Assembly (NCBI GenBank): GCA_030248215.1 | Contig: JASANG010000606.1 | Location: 62,001 to 126,000, forward strand | Length of the DNA: 64,000 nucleotides | DNA from: Enoplolaimus lenunculus | Taxonomy: Eukaryota; Nematoda; Enoplea; Enoplida; Thoracostomopsidae | Direction: 5' to 3' | Program-made: the position numbers and the translations under genes | The notes under the pieces: generated by a model | Databases searched by the model: none | What the model was told of the DNA's origin: nothing | What the model saw: the letters and a program-made list of their open reading frames with translations, nothing else | In this document: piece after piece, positions 13,567 to 25,000 of the stretch | Layout of the letters: every line of letters starts with the position of its first letter | Position numbering within the stretch: the first letter of the stretch is position 1

Positions 13567-13800
13567 ACCGCCCATTTAGTTCTTGCAAATAAAGTACATA
13601 CTTCATATACATATTGCGTACCTAGGAATTTTTGACCAGCTCTACACTCCTGGTTGATAAATACGGAATCAGTTTTAGAATAGTTTCCAACGTATTTCAT
13701 TTTGCCTGGTTCGGTGCAAACAAATAAAGCGTCGTAAGGGCACGAAGTGGGCTGTCAGTATAATCTACCGGATATGAAAGGAAATAAATTTTGACGACCT

Positions 13801-13956
13801 TTAAAGATAATTCGAACACTTGACGTCGAAGCAAACTCGGGGGTAAAGGAATCGATCAAATTCAGATCTCGCGCCTAAAATCCTTTGATTTGCCACTGCC
13901 AAGGCGCCCGGAGTTTGGTTTTCCGTGGTGGCTCGAACAACTATATGCACGGCCAT
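13801..13956 (-). CDS. Short GC-rich open frame, unassigned
   Basis: A 51-codon frame from ATG to TAA reads MAVHIVVRATTENQTPGALA and continues through an ARSEFDRF segment to a CFDVKC motif near the end. Base composition is higher in GC than the flanks, suggesting coding or former coding sequence. On the opposite strand, 13868-13961 is also open between TTCAG and a GTTAGT donor, with a PWW motif, so the strand is uncertain. No family recognised. Confidence 0.25.
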   Translation of the reverse strand: MAVHIVVRATTENQTPGALAVANQRILGARSEFDRFLYPRVCFDVKCSNYL

Positions 13957-14310
13957 GGTTAGTAGATTGAAATTTTGTGTTTTAGTATCTAAGCATTATA
14001 AGTTAAAGACGATTGCAAAACAGTATAATATGTAACGAACGTATTTGTAAAATGCGTTTCTTTACAAAAGTTAGTCTATTTTAATAGGTATACAATAAAA
14101 ATGCAACATCTGCTATTATACAAATTGTGAGGTAAAACGTAATCAAAATGGCCGTTTATGATAGGATTACGCTGAGTAACTTTAGGTTTCATTAATATAA
14201 AATGTAAGGTTTCTTTTGTATAATTTATATTTTTAATTTTTAGGGCACGACACTAATGACTGCGTAATTAGTGCGTCAAAGCCTTAGGTTTATGCGTGGT
14301 TAAAAATTGC

Positions 14311-14455
14311 GGACAATATATAGAACAGGGCCGTAACAGTAGTATAAACATATTCCCAAGTCTAAGCCTAAGCAAAAAAAGTAATTAAACCCTTACTCTA
14401 TTGCAGTCCCACAGAAAAGAGTTTCGCCCTTGGACCCTGATCATTTACATGGGCC
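14311..14455 (-). mobile_element. TTAGGC-bearing hAT-like MITE
   Basis: Left end GGACAATATATAGAACAGGG, a short GTCTAAGCCTAAGC array, and right end TCATTTACATGGGCC. Flanks AAAATTGC and AAAATTGA agree at 7 of 8 positions, consistent with an 8-bp target duplication. Confidence 0.8.
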
Positions 14456-14848
14456 AAAATTGAGAACCAATAAAAATACTCGACGTAGAATCTTTGCCTT
14501 GTTCTGATCCGAATTAATATTGTGCAAATGGACGCGCCTTTAAATATCAGGAGGTTTGTTTTCAGACAGATGAAATCATGCGATGTAACAACAATTTTAT
14601 CAGTGCACATCATGTTTAGACTGCTTAAGATACCTGTACCGGTATTTCTTTATTGATAAACCGGGAAAAGACAGATATATACTTGTAAACCTACGACAAA
14701 AGATATTGAGTGGGCTCTTGTACACTTTCGTCCACGGATTTTAAAATTTTTATTTACATTTTGTCCTAAAGTTTTGGCTTGGGCTTAACGTTTAAGCTTG
14801 TCGGCAGTAAGTTATAATAGTATATATATGCCAATTTTTCATAAATTT

Positions 14849-15180
14849 TCGAATGAAAAATTTTCAATACCGAAAATATCGGAAAATTCCAGCGAAAAAA
14901 TACCGTATAAACCTGGAACCGGATAGTGAAAAATACCGGATTTCCCTATCGAATTGTAATAAAATGGTCAAGCTCCCTACCTTACAATTTTTCCCTAAGA
15001 AACTATTTAGTAAAAACATACAGTTTTACTCTCAAAAATTTTTGATGATAAAACGATAAAGGTCCTATCTTACAATTTTTCCACTAAGGAAAATTTTTGG
15101 TGATAAAATGATAAGATCCCTCCCTACCATACAATTGTAGCGTTTCCTAAAATTTGCCCACCCGCCCCCTCGTCAGAAAT
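14849..15180. mobile_element. Relic of CCGGAA/GGATCC-type hAT-like repeats
   Basis: The stretch has ATACCGGAA-like words followed by three copies of a segment with ACCTTACAATTTTTCCC and TGATAAAATGATAAG. The same words recur at 51.8 and 54.8 kb within elements having GGATCCGC ends. It is most simply a degraded nest of such MITEs. Confidence 0.4.
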
Positions 15181-15474
15181 TTTTAGTCGGAATTCCGGTT
15201 GCATCCTGCTTGTTGGGGAACTGTATAGGTGTCGATACGTGGGAATATGATGCAATGTGTTTGGCACACTGTACGAACGCCCTATAAAAACTAAAGTTTA
15301 AATGTATACGGTCAAGTATTGTGCCGCTATTGCTGCTGAAAGTTTCATAACACCTAATTTTTGAACATTTATACAATACTAAACAGTCTGTAAAATAAAC
15401 AATTTAAGAAAAATTATTTGTTACATCAAGCGCTAAATTACATTAACTACTGATTGCTAATTTATTATTGAGTA

Positions 15475-15692
15475 TTAGACAGATATTCTCAAATGTGTAT
15501 AGCAAATATCATCAGTTAATAGTAATAGGTTTTTAAACTCATCAACTATTGCAGTTGTTGAACTCAAAATTGGCACAGGAGTAGAGCTAATCATATGCCA
15601 AACATCTGCTGCATTTTGAGCCTCAGCATTTACTTGTTCGATCATTACAATACCTATCACCAACTGTTTGGACAGGGTTATCATCCGAAAAC
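15475..15692 (-). CDS. Probable terminal exon, unknown protein
   Basis: A 218-nt segment starts right after AAAATTTCAG, a strong acceptor, is open in one frame (incoming phase 1) for 71 residues, and ends in TAA. The product reads FRMITLSKQLVIGIVMIEQV, then NAEAQNAADVWHMISS, a Ser/Thr-Pro-Val stretch, and a short C-terminal tail (LTDDICYTHLRISV). An AATAAA lies a few bases past the stop (about 15460-15466 on the complement), fitting the 3' end of a transcript. I could not find the upstream exon, which should lie above 15692, and no family is recognised. It could also be a chance frame. Confidence 0.35.
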
Positions 15693-16077
15693 CTGAAATT
15701 TTGGAAAAATATGTTTTTAAACCCCTTATTTAAGAAGTAGCGTAAAATTAGACCTTTGTCTTAATGTAATACATGCAAACCGTATTTTTATTTAAACTTG
15801 CCTATATATATTGTAAATGATACATTGAATTCTTGGGCAGAATCCGCTCCCGCCCCGCGCAATTTTAACGGACCCGAGCAGGTTCGGGGGATTCCGCCCC
15901 TCAAGCCTCTGGCACTAAGCGGTTGTCATACAAAAGCGGAAATAACATAGTCTAAAAATTTGTTCAAATATAATCAACTGCTTATTGTGGTTTGGGGGCG
16001 ACAGCCATCATGAGAGCAGAATGAATCAAAATGTTGTTAAATGAGAAATTTTAAAAGGAATAAAAAGTACCAATTAT

Positions 16078-16250
16078 GCTTGAGAGCCTAAACCTACGCT
16101 CAAGCCTGAGCCTACACCTGAACCTTCGCCTAAGCTGTGCTCAAACCCCTAAGCGTTAACATCTGAAAAGCCTATGCCTAAACCTCTGAAAAACCTGCAC
16201 TTAAGACGGAGGCTAAGCCTAAGCCAGTCCCGAATCTAAGCCTCAGGTCC
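16078..16250 (-). repeat. Degenerate TTAGGC-like array
   Basis: Many imperfect CCTAAGC, CCTACGC and CCTGAGC units in tandem, in the same orientation as those in the TTAGGC-bearing MITEs, but without clear terminal repeats. It is probably an eroded copy. Confidence 0.55.
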
Positions 16251-16420
16251 AGTCAATTCTGATTTTCCCATAATATATGAATTTCACAAGGTAAATTAGT
16301 ATTATTATCCTTTATATTGCAATTGAGGGAAATTGGTATATTAAGCGGGCATTATGATTTTTGGAGATTCACCAATACAGATGCCCAGATCGGGCACAAA
16401 ATTTGCCTGCAAAATATCTA

Positions 16421-16530
16421 CTGTAGTGACCCGAATAAGAGGGGATTGATATTTATTTGGCCTCTCCAGAGCGTACCCCCTGTTATTCGGTTATGGATTT
16501 TTAACCCGCCCTTCGTCGTATTTTCCTAGT
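16421..16530 (+). mobile_element. TA-flanked MITE (CTGTAGTGACC family), left-end fragment
   Basis: Starts CTGTAGTGACCCGAATAAG just after TA and continues through the GATATTTATTTGGCCTCT, ACCCCCTGTTATTCGGTTA and AACCCGCCCTTCG blocks, then stops. The rest of the element is missing. Confidence 0.8.
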
Positions 16531-16774
16531 TGGACCTAACACCCTTCTCGTATGTCATATGTCAAAAACATTTGAACTTCGTGAGTAATTGACGATACGA
16601 GCGTTTTAATAGATTAATAAACAAGTGTTCGTGTACATGACAGCTACTTTTTGCAAGGGAATATACGTCAGCAAAATCGAAAGTTTAAGTTCAATATGTC
16701 GTCAATTAGCAAGCAAATGATTTAAGTAATATTCCTGACACCAAGGGTGGATGATCGTTCTTTAGACAATAGCA

Positions 16775-17219
16775 CTGTAGTGAAGTGAATACGAGGGTGT
16801 GGGGTAATAAAAGGGGGATCTCCATTTGGAGTCCCAATCAATAGGAGTCCGTATCCCTAATAAGAGTCCGTAAGCGGATAGGGTCCCTAAGTCTTAATTA
16901 GAGTCCGTGAAGGTCAGTTATTCCTTAGTGTAGTGCATAATTGACTCCAGGACAAAACAAAATTGAGTTAGAATCTTTAAGGCGTACTTAAATTTTGAAA
17001 GTACTTTCCTATGTAACCTTGCATGATCGCTCAAGCTATTAGCGCAAGACAAATAAACGTTTAATGCAACCGATAGTTGCAGTACCGGATATATCAGTAA
17101 CGAAGGGTGGCGGAGCGTGGGTTGAAAATAAATAACAGTCCGTAACCGAATAACAAGGGGGGTACCCAATATAGAGGCCAAATAAATATTAGTCCCCCCT
17201 CTTATTCAGGTCACTACAG
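16775..17219 (-). mobile_element. TA-flanked MITE (CTGTAGTGACC family), full length
   Basis: About 445 bp with inverted ends CTGTAGTGAAGTGAATACG and TCAGGTCACTACAG, followed by TA. Internal blocks match the copies at 27873-28321, 52158-52569 and 55464-55906. The TA target is typical of Tc1/mariner-group elements (family knowledge). No transposase frame exists; the longest frame is an incidental 87-residue one. Confidence 0.85.
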
Positions 17220-17430
17220 TATGCTCATAAAACACGTTTTGATGCCTCATTGGTCACCATGAAACAATGCGTCGTATCTTCCTGGCTGAAATTATAGTAA
17301 TTTTACAAAATAATTACAAATATTGATCGTGCGTGTATTCATTGTCTATTTTGCTGTATAAATAAATAAATAAATAATCTATTTTCGCGCGGTTGTCACT
17401 CATTCAGTAAGATGATGACTTGAAAAGTTA

Positions 17431-17698
17431 TTAACCCTTTCTCACATCAATATTTTCAATTTCATCTGAGATGTAATTTCCAGGTAAGAATCGAAGCATA
17501 GTCTCACGAGTGGGAAGCATTTACGATGACCACTGAGCTATAGGAGCTTGACGATCGAGCCACAGTAGGCTCTCATGTTTTGTGGAGATTTTACACTGCG
17601 CATATATGTTATTAATTTTAAACACTGCTTTGCTCGTACATTATTGTATTTAGTTGCTCATAGTATACTCTATGAGTGAAAAGGTTAAACGATAAAAA
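17431..17698. mobile_element. piggyBac-like MITE with tRNA-like core, second copy
   Basis: TTAACCCTTTCTCACATCA at the left and TATGAGTGAAAAGGTTAA at the right give TTAA-flanked inverted ends like the 13338-13566 copy. The two copies share the internal AGGAGCTTGACG(A/C)TCGAGCC block, and each encloses a tRNA-like segment on the minus strand. Confidence 0.75.
17483..17547 (-). ncRNA. tRNA-like segment inside a MITE, second copy
   Basis: The minus strand has box A TAGCTCAGTGGTCA, anticodon-loop region TGCTTCCCACTCG and box B GCTTCGATTC. As in the first copy, the acceptor strands do not pair. It is a tRNA-derived module, not a functional tRNA gene. Confidence 0.6.
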
Positions 17699-18568
17699 AT
17701 TTAGCTAACTTGCTATGAAGGTAACAAAATCAAAACTGGGATAAATTTGTATATGGTTACTGGTCCATATGGGGGCAGCAGTCCCACCCCATGATGGCTA
17801 ATTTAACTAAGGTTCATACAACCAACCCTATGGTGCCGCATGACCACTTCTGTCTTATTTATTTTGCTAGAACCTCTATTAACCTATAATTCGTTTAAGA
17901 TTATCCTTTTAACGCAAATGGTAGCATTATACACGCGGATATTAATAAATTTAAGTGAAACTAACACGCTTAGAGATTCAACTGCAAGTTACATGTAAAA
18001 AGGTTTCGATACGTCAGAGCCAGGAGGATGGGACCGATATTATTTTACCGGATACCGGAACCGGATGCAGATATGGACTTTTTTACCGGAACAGGAACTG
18101 GATATCGTATATTGTATATATTAGCCCCAAATACGTATTTTGAGCATTGTTTCGGTACAAAACTAAACATTTTAAAAAATACAACCTGTATATAAATAAT
18201 TTACATTTATTGTTCTGCAAAAGAATTTGTGCGTATAGATTCACGGATTGTATTTTTTATTAAAACGTACTCTGCTCAAACTTTAGCATTCCTGAGTTTT
18301 CATTGAGATTCTGAAGAGGTACTCAGCTTTCCATTTTAGGGTTTCCAAAGTATTGTGATAACGGTTAGCATCGATTTGCTTAATGAAAAACTAGTTCTGT
18401 TGTACATTCGCGTGATAAATATGTGTTATACATGTGTGTAACTACGTTTCCTAATACAGAACTAAATTTTAAACAGGCTTAAAACGCTGTCATAGGTAAG
18501 GAACGTGGCAGGAATCTTTGCATTAATTTTAGACGTCCATTGCGATAAGAGACAGTGCTGAGGCACAG

Positions 18569-18730
18569 GCCCGTAGCCAGCTCACCTTGCTCTGGGGGTA
18601 AAAACTTTTCAGGATGGGCAGCAAGAGTTTCCAATGAGTTACAAACTAAGTGGAAAATTTTCTAGGGGAGGCCAAAATTTTCCCAAAAATTTTCCAGGGG
18701 TCAGAGTCCCCTTGTCTTCAGGCCCGCTGA
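18569..18730. mobile_element. GGCCCGTAGCCAG-type MITE
   Basis: Begins GGCCCGTAGCCAGCTCACCT and ends near CTTCAGGCCCGC, with internal TTTCCA/TTTTCC and GGGAGGCCAAAA blocks. Related copies lie at 30752-30917 and 50838-50992. It is non-coding; superfamily is uncertain, hAT-like by the style of its ends. Confidence 0.5.
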
Positions 18731-19624
18731 GGTATAAAAAGTATTAACAGCTGCAGTCACAGTATATATATCGAAATAAGTATTTTTGAATGTGAATTAA
18801 GCTAAAAGAAACAAGTCTTGCCTTCAAACAACCATAACATTACTCAAACATTCATCAAAACTTATATGTACCGGATTAAAAAATTTTGTGTAAATTTTAA
18901 ACTAAAATTTCAGGAACAATACATTATGGCAAACACTAACTTTTTGTGCAGTTTAAATGTTCTTTGCTACGCGATGCCGTATTATATGTAGAACGCAAGT
19001 TTTTTATCGATTTTTGCATTTCAGTTTTCACGATTTTGCTTGGTCGGCACCCAAGTCGTGTTTAGAAGTACAAGTAAAACTGTGTAGTCTGAATTTCAGT
19101 TCGGCAGCGTATACCTATGCAAAATAATATATTTCCCTCTTAATAAAACGAAGACTGTAAAACCCGTTTAAAAGTGATTTTATCTTGTTTTTCTTATCAA
19201 TTCCGAGAAATGTTTATATCTTTTATATATACATTTCCTTGCAAAAGCGCTTGGTGAAATATATCGCGTATTGACGAAAAATACTCAACACTAATTACTC
19301 TCATCATTTATTTGACCAAATGATCATCACAAATCACGCATTATCTATCGGAAATCCGCCATGACATACAACAATAAATATGAAACACAGTCAAATGTTT
19401 TATTAGACATATTACCTAAATGCAAGAAATATGTATATAAAACTAATAACAGAAGACATTTACTAAATCTTAATTATATTTATACAGTTCTATCTTTAAC
19501 CTGAAAGCCCAAAGTGTTCTGAGAGGTCAAACAGACAGATAACATAAACGAAGGGTTTATATTACAAGTCGAGAACGGTACAACATTCGTGCGTAATGTT
19601 AAACAAAGCTTTTAACACGATTTA

Positions 19625-19835
19625 GGTCCAATGTAAAGAACAAGGGCAGAACAGTATTATAAGTATATCCCTAAGCCTAAATCTAAGCCTAAGCTTAAGC
19701 GTAAGAGTAAGAATGAGCATTTTCTTAAGTCTAAGCCTAAGCCTAAGCCAAGAATAAAATTAGTCTAAAGCTTTAAGCTTATTCTTTTACTAGTCCCGCA
19801 GAAAAACGTCCCGCCCCTGATCTTTTACATGGGCC
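19625..19835 (-). mobile_element. TTAGGC-bearing hAT-like MITE
   Basis: Starts GGTCCAATGTAAAGAACA, holds two blocks of CCTAAGC/CTTAAGC/CGTAAG units separated by an ATGAGCATT spacer, then ATTAGTCTAAAGCTTTAAGC and GTCCCGCAGAAAAACGT, and ends TTTACATGGGCCC. The internal order matches other copies. Confidence 0.85.
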
Positions 19836-20437
19836 CGATTAAGGAAAAGGGTTGATGCAGTAGGAAATACCGCGCCTTCAGTGTTAACAATAATGGTTCG
19901 TTTAGAATATAATTCGAGCATTTATTTTGCTTACCTAAAACCAATTTTGCAAATTCTTACGTAAAAATCATTATATCGTCTTTTTTGCGTTGCCCGTTAC
20001 ACGGACTATACTGATTTCGCAATTTGTTGCTAAATGTAATTAGCCGAAAGTAAACGCACCATTGTGTTAACGGGTCAATTTTGGCCACAAACGTTTTGGG
20101 AAACAACGACAAAATGATATTTGTTCTTGAATATAAAGTAATTTATAATTTATAATACTAAGGCATGTGTATCATTTTTGAAGTTGTTCATTATAAGCAA
20201 CTGTTCAGGGTTAAAATTGGATGCAAACTTGATTAATAATGGTTTCTGAGCATTTAATTCTGTATGTTTTTATGCAAAGCCGAAAAGTACCTAAATAAAC
20301 ATAGACACCCCCGCAAGTAACATCAAGTGGTTGCTGCTGCATACCCCCGGTTTCTTTGGTGTACAAAGTAAAAAAATTACATCTAATGGTGTCAGGCTGT
20401 GAACAAAATATTCTGGCGATGCTTATTTAAATATAAT

Positions 20438-20604
20438 GGGCCCATGTAACGATCAGGGGCGGAACGTTTTTCTGTGGTGCTAGAATAGAGTAAGTTTAAA
20501 ATTTAGACTAATTTTTTGCCTGACTTAGGCTTATGCTTTAGGCTTAGGAATTGGCTTAGAAATATGCTTATAATACTGTTCCGCATCTGTTCTTCACATT
20601 GGCC
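20438..20604 (+). mobile_element. TTAGGC-bearing hAT-like MITE
   Basis: Starts GGGCCCATGTAACGATCAGG, then CGGAACGTTTTTCTGTGG, AATAGAGTAAGTTTAA, a TTAGGCTT array, AATATGCTTATAATACTG, and ends TCTTCACATTGGCC. Confidence 0.85.
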
Positions 20605-22046
20605 AAATAATATAATTGTATATCAAATGCGGTAATTGTCCAAACAAACCACATTCATTTCTGGTTAATTTATTGTTTCGCCAAACTGCATAAAATTGAT
20701 GTACCGCATCAGTATATGCTTAATAAAACAAAACGCTGGTCAGCATACCATTATAAACGTAAATTTTGTCCTAATAGAGATAGAAACATATTTCAGTATT
20801 ACTTAAATCTTCTTCATATTTTCCTCGTAAAAACAACGAAAATTGTATTGTTTGTGTTGTACGGAAAATCACGAAAAAATTTTGATTTTGCGAAATTTGA
20901 ACAATTTAATATTAATGATAAAATCTTATTTTAGTGAGTCTTGTTCACATATTGTTGAAATATATATTTTGTGTCGAGCTGCGCAACGCTGCTAACCTTT
21001 AATAAATGCGAACAAAAATCAAAAGTTAATTCTTTGAATGGAAATAATGTTTGTTCAGTGGTTCTTGTTTTTGTGTGTCGCAAAACGATTGTTGACGATA
21101 TTGCAAATTGCTGTTCTCGTGTATTATTTAGACTGATATTCTCAGCTCACGCGTCAAATTTTTGCAATGTTTTTGAAATAGCTGATTTTTAATTTTATAG
21201 CAATTGGACTTGTTTTAAATTTACTAGTTAGTTACGCCTACTATGACGGTTTCTGTACGTTGGCCGTTTTTTTGAGGTCTTCTGCAAACACAGTGATCTT
21301 CGACATTCTGTGAATTAATTTAAGCCAAATAACACAGCGCAAAAATCTCAATAGTTTAAATTGCGTCAGAGGATTCTTGCATTAGTAAAGGAAACGATAA
21401 ACTACTACTATATTGCAGAATGCTTATTGATAATAAAAATTTAATAATTGGGACATTGTTGGGTTTGTTGAAACTATCAGGTTAGTCAGGGTTGTAAGTT
21501 TGAAAAATAATTTTTATTGCCAGGTAGGAATAATAACTTTTAATGGATAAAATGAGATAATCTTGTATCCAAAATGCATTTTTTAAAAAATGAAGCTTAA
21601 GCATACCGTTAGCGGCATCGTTTCGTATGAAACTTTCCAGTTGTTATGAAGAAATGTCAGTTAAAGAAAACGCAGTGAGCTTAAATTTCTATTCAATCCA
21701 ATAATTTGAACGTTTTTGCGTATTTCCGTCCATGCACAGCGCTAAAAATATTTCAGCTAAAGTTTGCAAGCGGTGTTCAGTGGAGAAAATTTTAATCCAA
21801 ATCTCTGGCAAAGATAGCGTACAATCTACACCAACATTCGCGAATGTGGTTTAGCAAATACAGAGGGTGCGGTTCCACATGCCTACAGATATCATACGGC
21901 GCCCATGCTTATTCTATCCTTCAAGCCAACGTTAGAACATTTAAAAATTAATTGAATTTAGATTATTCAAAATTGAACATTTTCCAGTTATTTGAGTGTT
22001 TGTATATTTCACAAATAGAATGTACTACAACAGTTTAATGTTCTAG

Positions 22047-22097
22047 ATTCTGTGGTTCCAGATGCCGTTGTCAGCAAACTAAACGAACAAATGCCAG
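22047..22097 (+). CDS. Linker mini-exon of the MAM-like gene
   Basis: A 51-nt phase 1-1 exon between TGTTCTAG and GTATTA encodes SVVPDAVVSKLNEQMP. It joins in frame to the next linker exon. Support is from splice sites and phase only, so it is weaker than the domain exons. Confidence 0.4.
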
Positions 22098-25000
22098 GTA
22101 TTATTTAGACAAAGTAGAGTTAACTTATAATCACTGATAATAATTTTGTACCACGGAAACCCAGGCGCATAGTACCTGCTGATAGATATGTAGAAAAATA
22201 AATCTTCGCAGATTCGTTTATATTATTTTATTTTACTGCAACGAAAACTTGCTGAAATAAAATGAGAAACTGCTACTTTTAGAATTGTTTATATACAATT
22301 CATACAGTTTTGTTCGAGACTTTCGCAACCGGCGATATTACAGAGGTTGTTTGATATTTAGGAACATTTTTTAGATCGCTTTTGAACATTTTACCAGCAA
22401 CAATTACAAAATTAAGAAGTTCAGACAAAATGCTATACAAACATCGGTTTTTACAGAATTCTTTATAAAAAATTATTCAGTCAACAAAATAGTTGTACTC
22501 ATTTAATTTGATAAACGTAGTCTATTAACCATCAAATCCAGAACGGCTGCTATTAAAGCAAGGTAGGCATGAAACTTATAGTTGTGTAACATGATTGTTT
22601 TAGCAACGGTGGGTGGAAACGTTAGAGCGGAGAAATACATCACAGGTAACTTTATTGTATAAAACTTGGATTGTCAGGTCAATGTATAGAACAGGGCCGT
22701 TAGTGTAGCATATGTACATTCCAAAGCCTAAGCCTAAGCGTAAGAATGAGTTTATACCTAAAGGTATGCCTAAGCCTAAGCCCAGGCAAAAAATTAATGT
22801 AATGCTTACGCGTCATATGCTACACAAAATTTGTTCCCAAAATTAAGTGCAATGTGGATCACTATTACAACATAATTGTCGGTTTGAGGTGTAATGTTGC
22901 GTGCGAGTTCAAATAGATTAACGAGCATTACGAAACGTGTGCGAGCGAGAACCAACTTCACACACGCAAACCATTAATGTGATTTCTTGTAACTTCGTTT
23001 ACAGCAGTCGGTGATACGAATCTGCAATAATGACTGCATTTAATTGCTCAATATATGACGTTTTTAACAACGTTTTCACTTGTAAACCTCGCAGGCACAT
23101 CTGGCGAAATTGTATGTTCTCGCGATTTGAGTTGTGATTTCTCTGAACCGTGTCGATGGCGAAACTCTCGCGCTGATAAAGGTCAAGTGGGTGATGTATA
23201 TTTGTCGACCGGAACGCCTGATCCACTACGTTGGCAGTTCATTATGGGAACCACTGAGACTGCAGGTAATTCAGATGCTATTATTATAGTACGGGATATT
23301 CTGATTTGTTTGTATAACAACTTGTATTATAAATTGCCTGCTACAGTCCTTATTAGGAGCATAGGCAACAATTCTAATTGGCTGAGGTGCAGGCGATCAG
23401 GAATTATAGTATAGGCTCCAGTTTTGTAGAAGTCGCGAGCGAAGCGAACAAAAAACTTAATGGTATTTTAAAATCAATGTATACCAATGCAAAATTGAAG
23501 TGTTGTATGGGGTTGAAAGGATTTGGTTGCTAAAGGCCCCAGATGAGCCCCTACCATGCGTCCAACGGAACCAAAAGCTCGCAAGCGAGGTGGCGCCGAG
23601 CTAAATAGGGTTTCAGTATTACAAAACGTTTCTTGGTTGATGGATTGGAGGTCGTGGATTATCCAAATCTGCCCTGGCTATGCGCCGCCCTTGTCACTTA
23701 ATTTTTGAGAGTACGAACTGCACTTTGCTACACATTCGATTCGTTTTAGTGTTTTTCTGCTTACAAAAAAAAACGGTTTGAAAGATCCTGTTTGAATCGC
23801 GAAAAGGTTTCAATAGGACGTTTGAGTTTTGATTCGATTACAACTTTAATATTTGGAACAAATATTTCGTTATCATTTCAAGTATTGGTTTATAAGGTAC
23901 TGTCGAGACGGGGCAAATATTTCACTCATGACTATAAATTAAAGTGAAATGTAAAAGGTTTGTTCAAAAAATCTGGTTTTAGTATCACCAGCTGCGTTTA
24001 CTGCCGCAGAGCGGAATCCTGCCGAACATGTATGGTTTGTCAGCGATCAAATTCCACGTCAACCGGGCGACGGTATTTTATCACTGAAGTAAATGGCATA
24101 CACATTTTATCTGAGGGGGATTTATTTTTTGCAAGAAATTCAATCGTATAAACTGTTTAAAATTGTCATTTTGTAAGTCATATATATTAATCATGTTATA
24201 AAAAATGGCCCATGTATAGAACAGGGCCGGATCGTTTTCCTGTGGAGCTGTACTAGAGTCAGTATAAGCTTTAAACTAACATTATTGCTTAGGCTTAGGC
24301 TTTGAAAAAGGCTCGTCCTTACGCTTAGGCGTGAGAATGCGCTCATGCTTACGCTTAGGCTTACGCTTAGGAATATGCATATACTACTGTTCCGGCCTGG
24401 TTCTATACATGGGCCTAAAAATTAAGGTTACTGTTTAATAAAGCCTTTTGTTTTTAAATTTCGATGCCCGCCTAGGAAAATTTAGTTTGAATTAAATATT
24501 TTTGCGAGAAGACCGTGTGCACATTAATATGCTCTCTAATAAACACTCGTTCAGTTTTATAAATGTGTTTCGAGTTCGTTTTGATTTTAGGCGCTGGCTG
24601 TCACCGCAAGTAAAGTTCAAGGTGTGTATAAGAAAGCCGCATTCGTCCAGCCTTATGAATTGTATCAGTGAAGCAGAAGGCAGCATGCCTGGGCCGTTTC
24701 GATATAAACTACGTGGACCTATTGAACATCCATTCGAGGTATGAAAACAGTATTGTGATCAGGTATAATTGCATTTTTATCAAATCATCTGCTTGAGTTC
24801 TGGAATATTACCGACCTGGCTTAGCAGATGTAGTTGTTTTAGCGGATACTTTGTAATCGAAAAATAGCTAAATCTTATAAGCTTTTATTCAATCCAGCAG
24901 TATGTTTTCAATAAAGTCCATCAAATAGTAGTGTTAAGTTTTAAAGTGTGTGTCAAACCAAATGGAATGGTAATATGACTGCTCCTACAGACAGGAATAC

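Larger units (their letters stand above)
17700..22046. other. Non-coding stretch, transposon relics
   Basis: No exon recognised. It contains a CCGTAGCCAG-type MITE (18569-18730) and two TTAGGC-bearing MITEs (19625-19835, 20438-20604). Because the next exons are internal ones of the plus-strand MAM-like gene (see 22047), this stretch probably contains introns of that gene. Confidence 0.45.

Noticed and set aside
16918-17181. 87-codon minus-strand frame, with similar ones at 3982-4221 and 52379-52627
   Set aside because: All lie in copies of the same TA-flanked MITE, differ in length, and are not conserved as protein.
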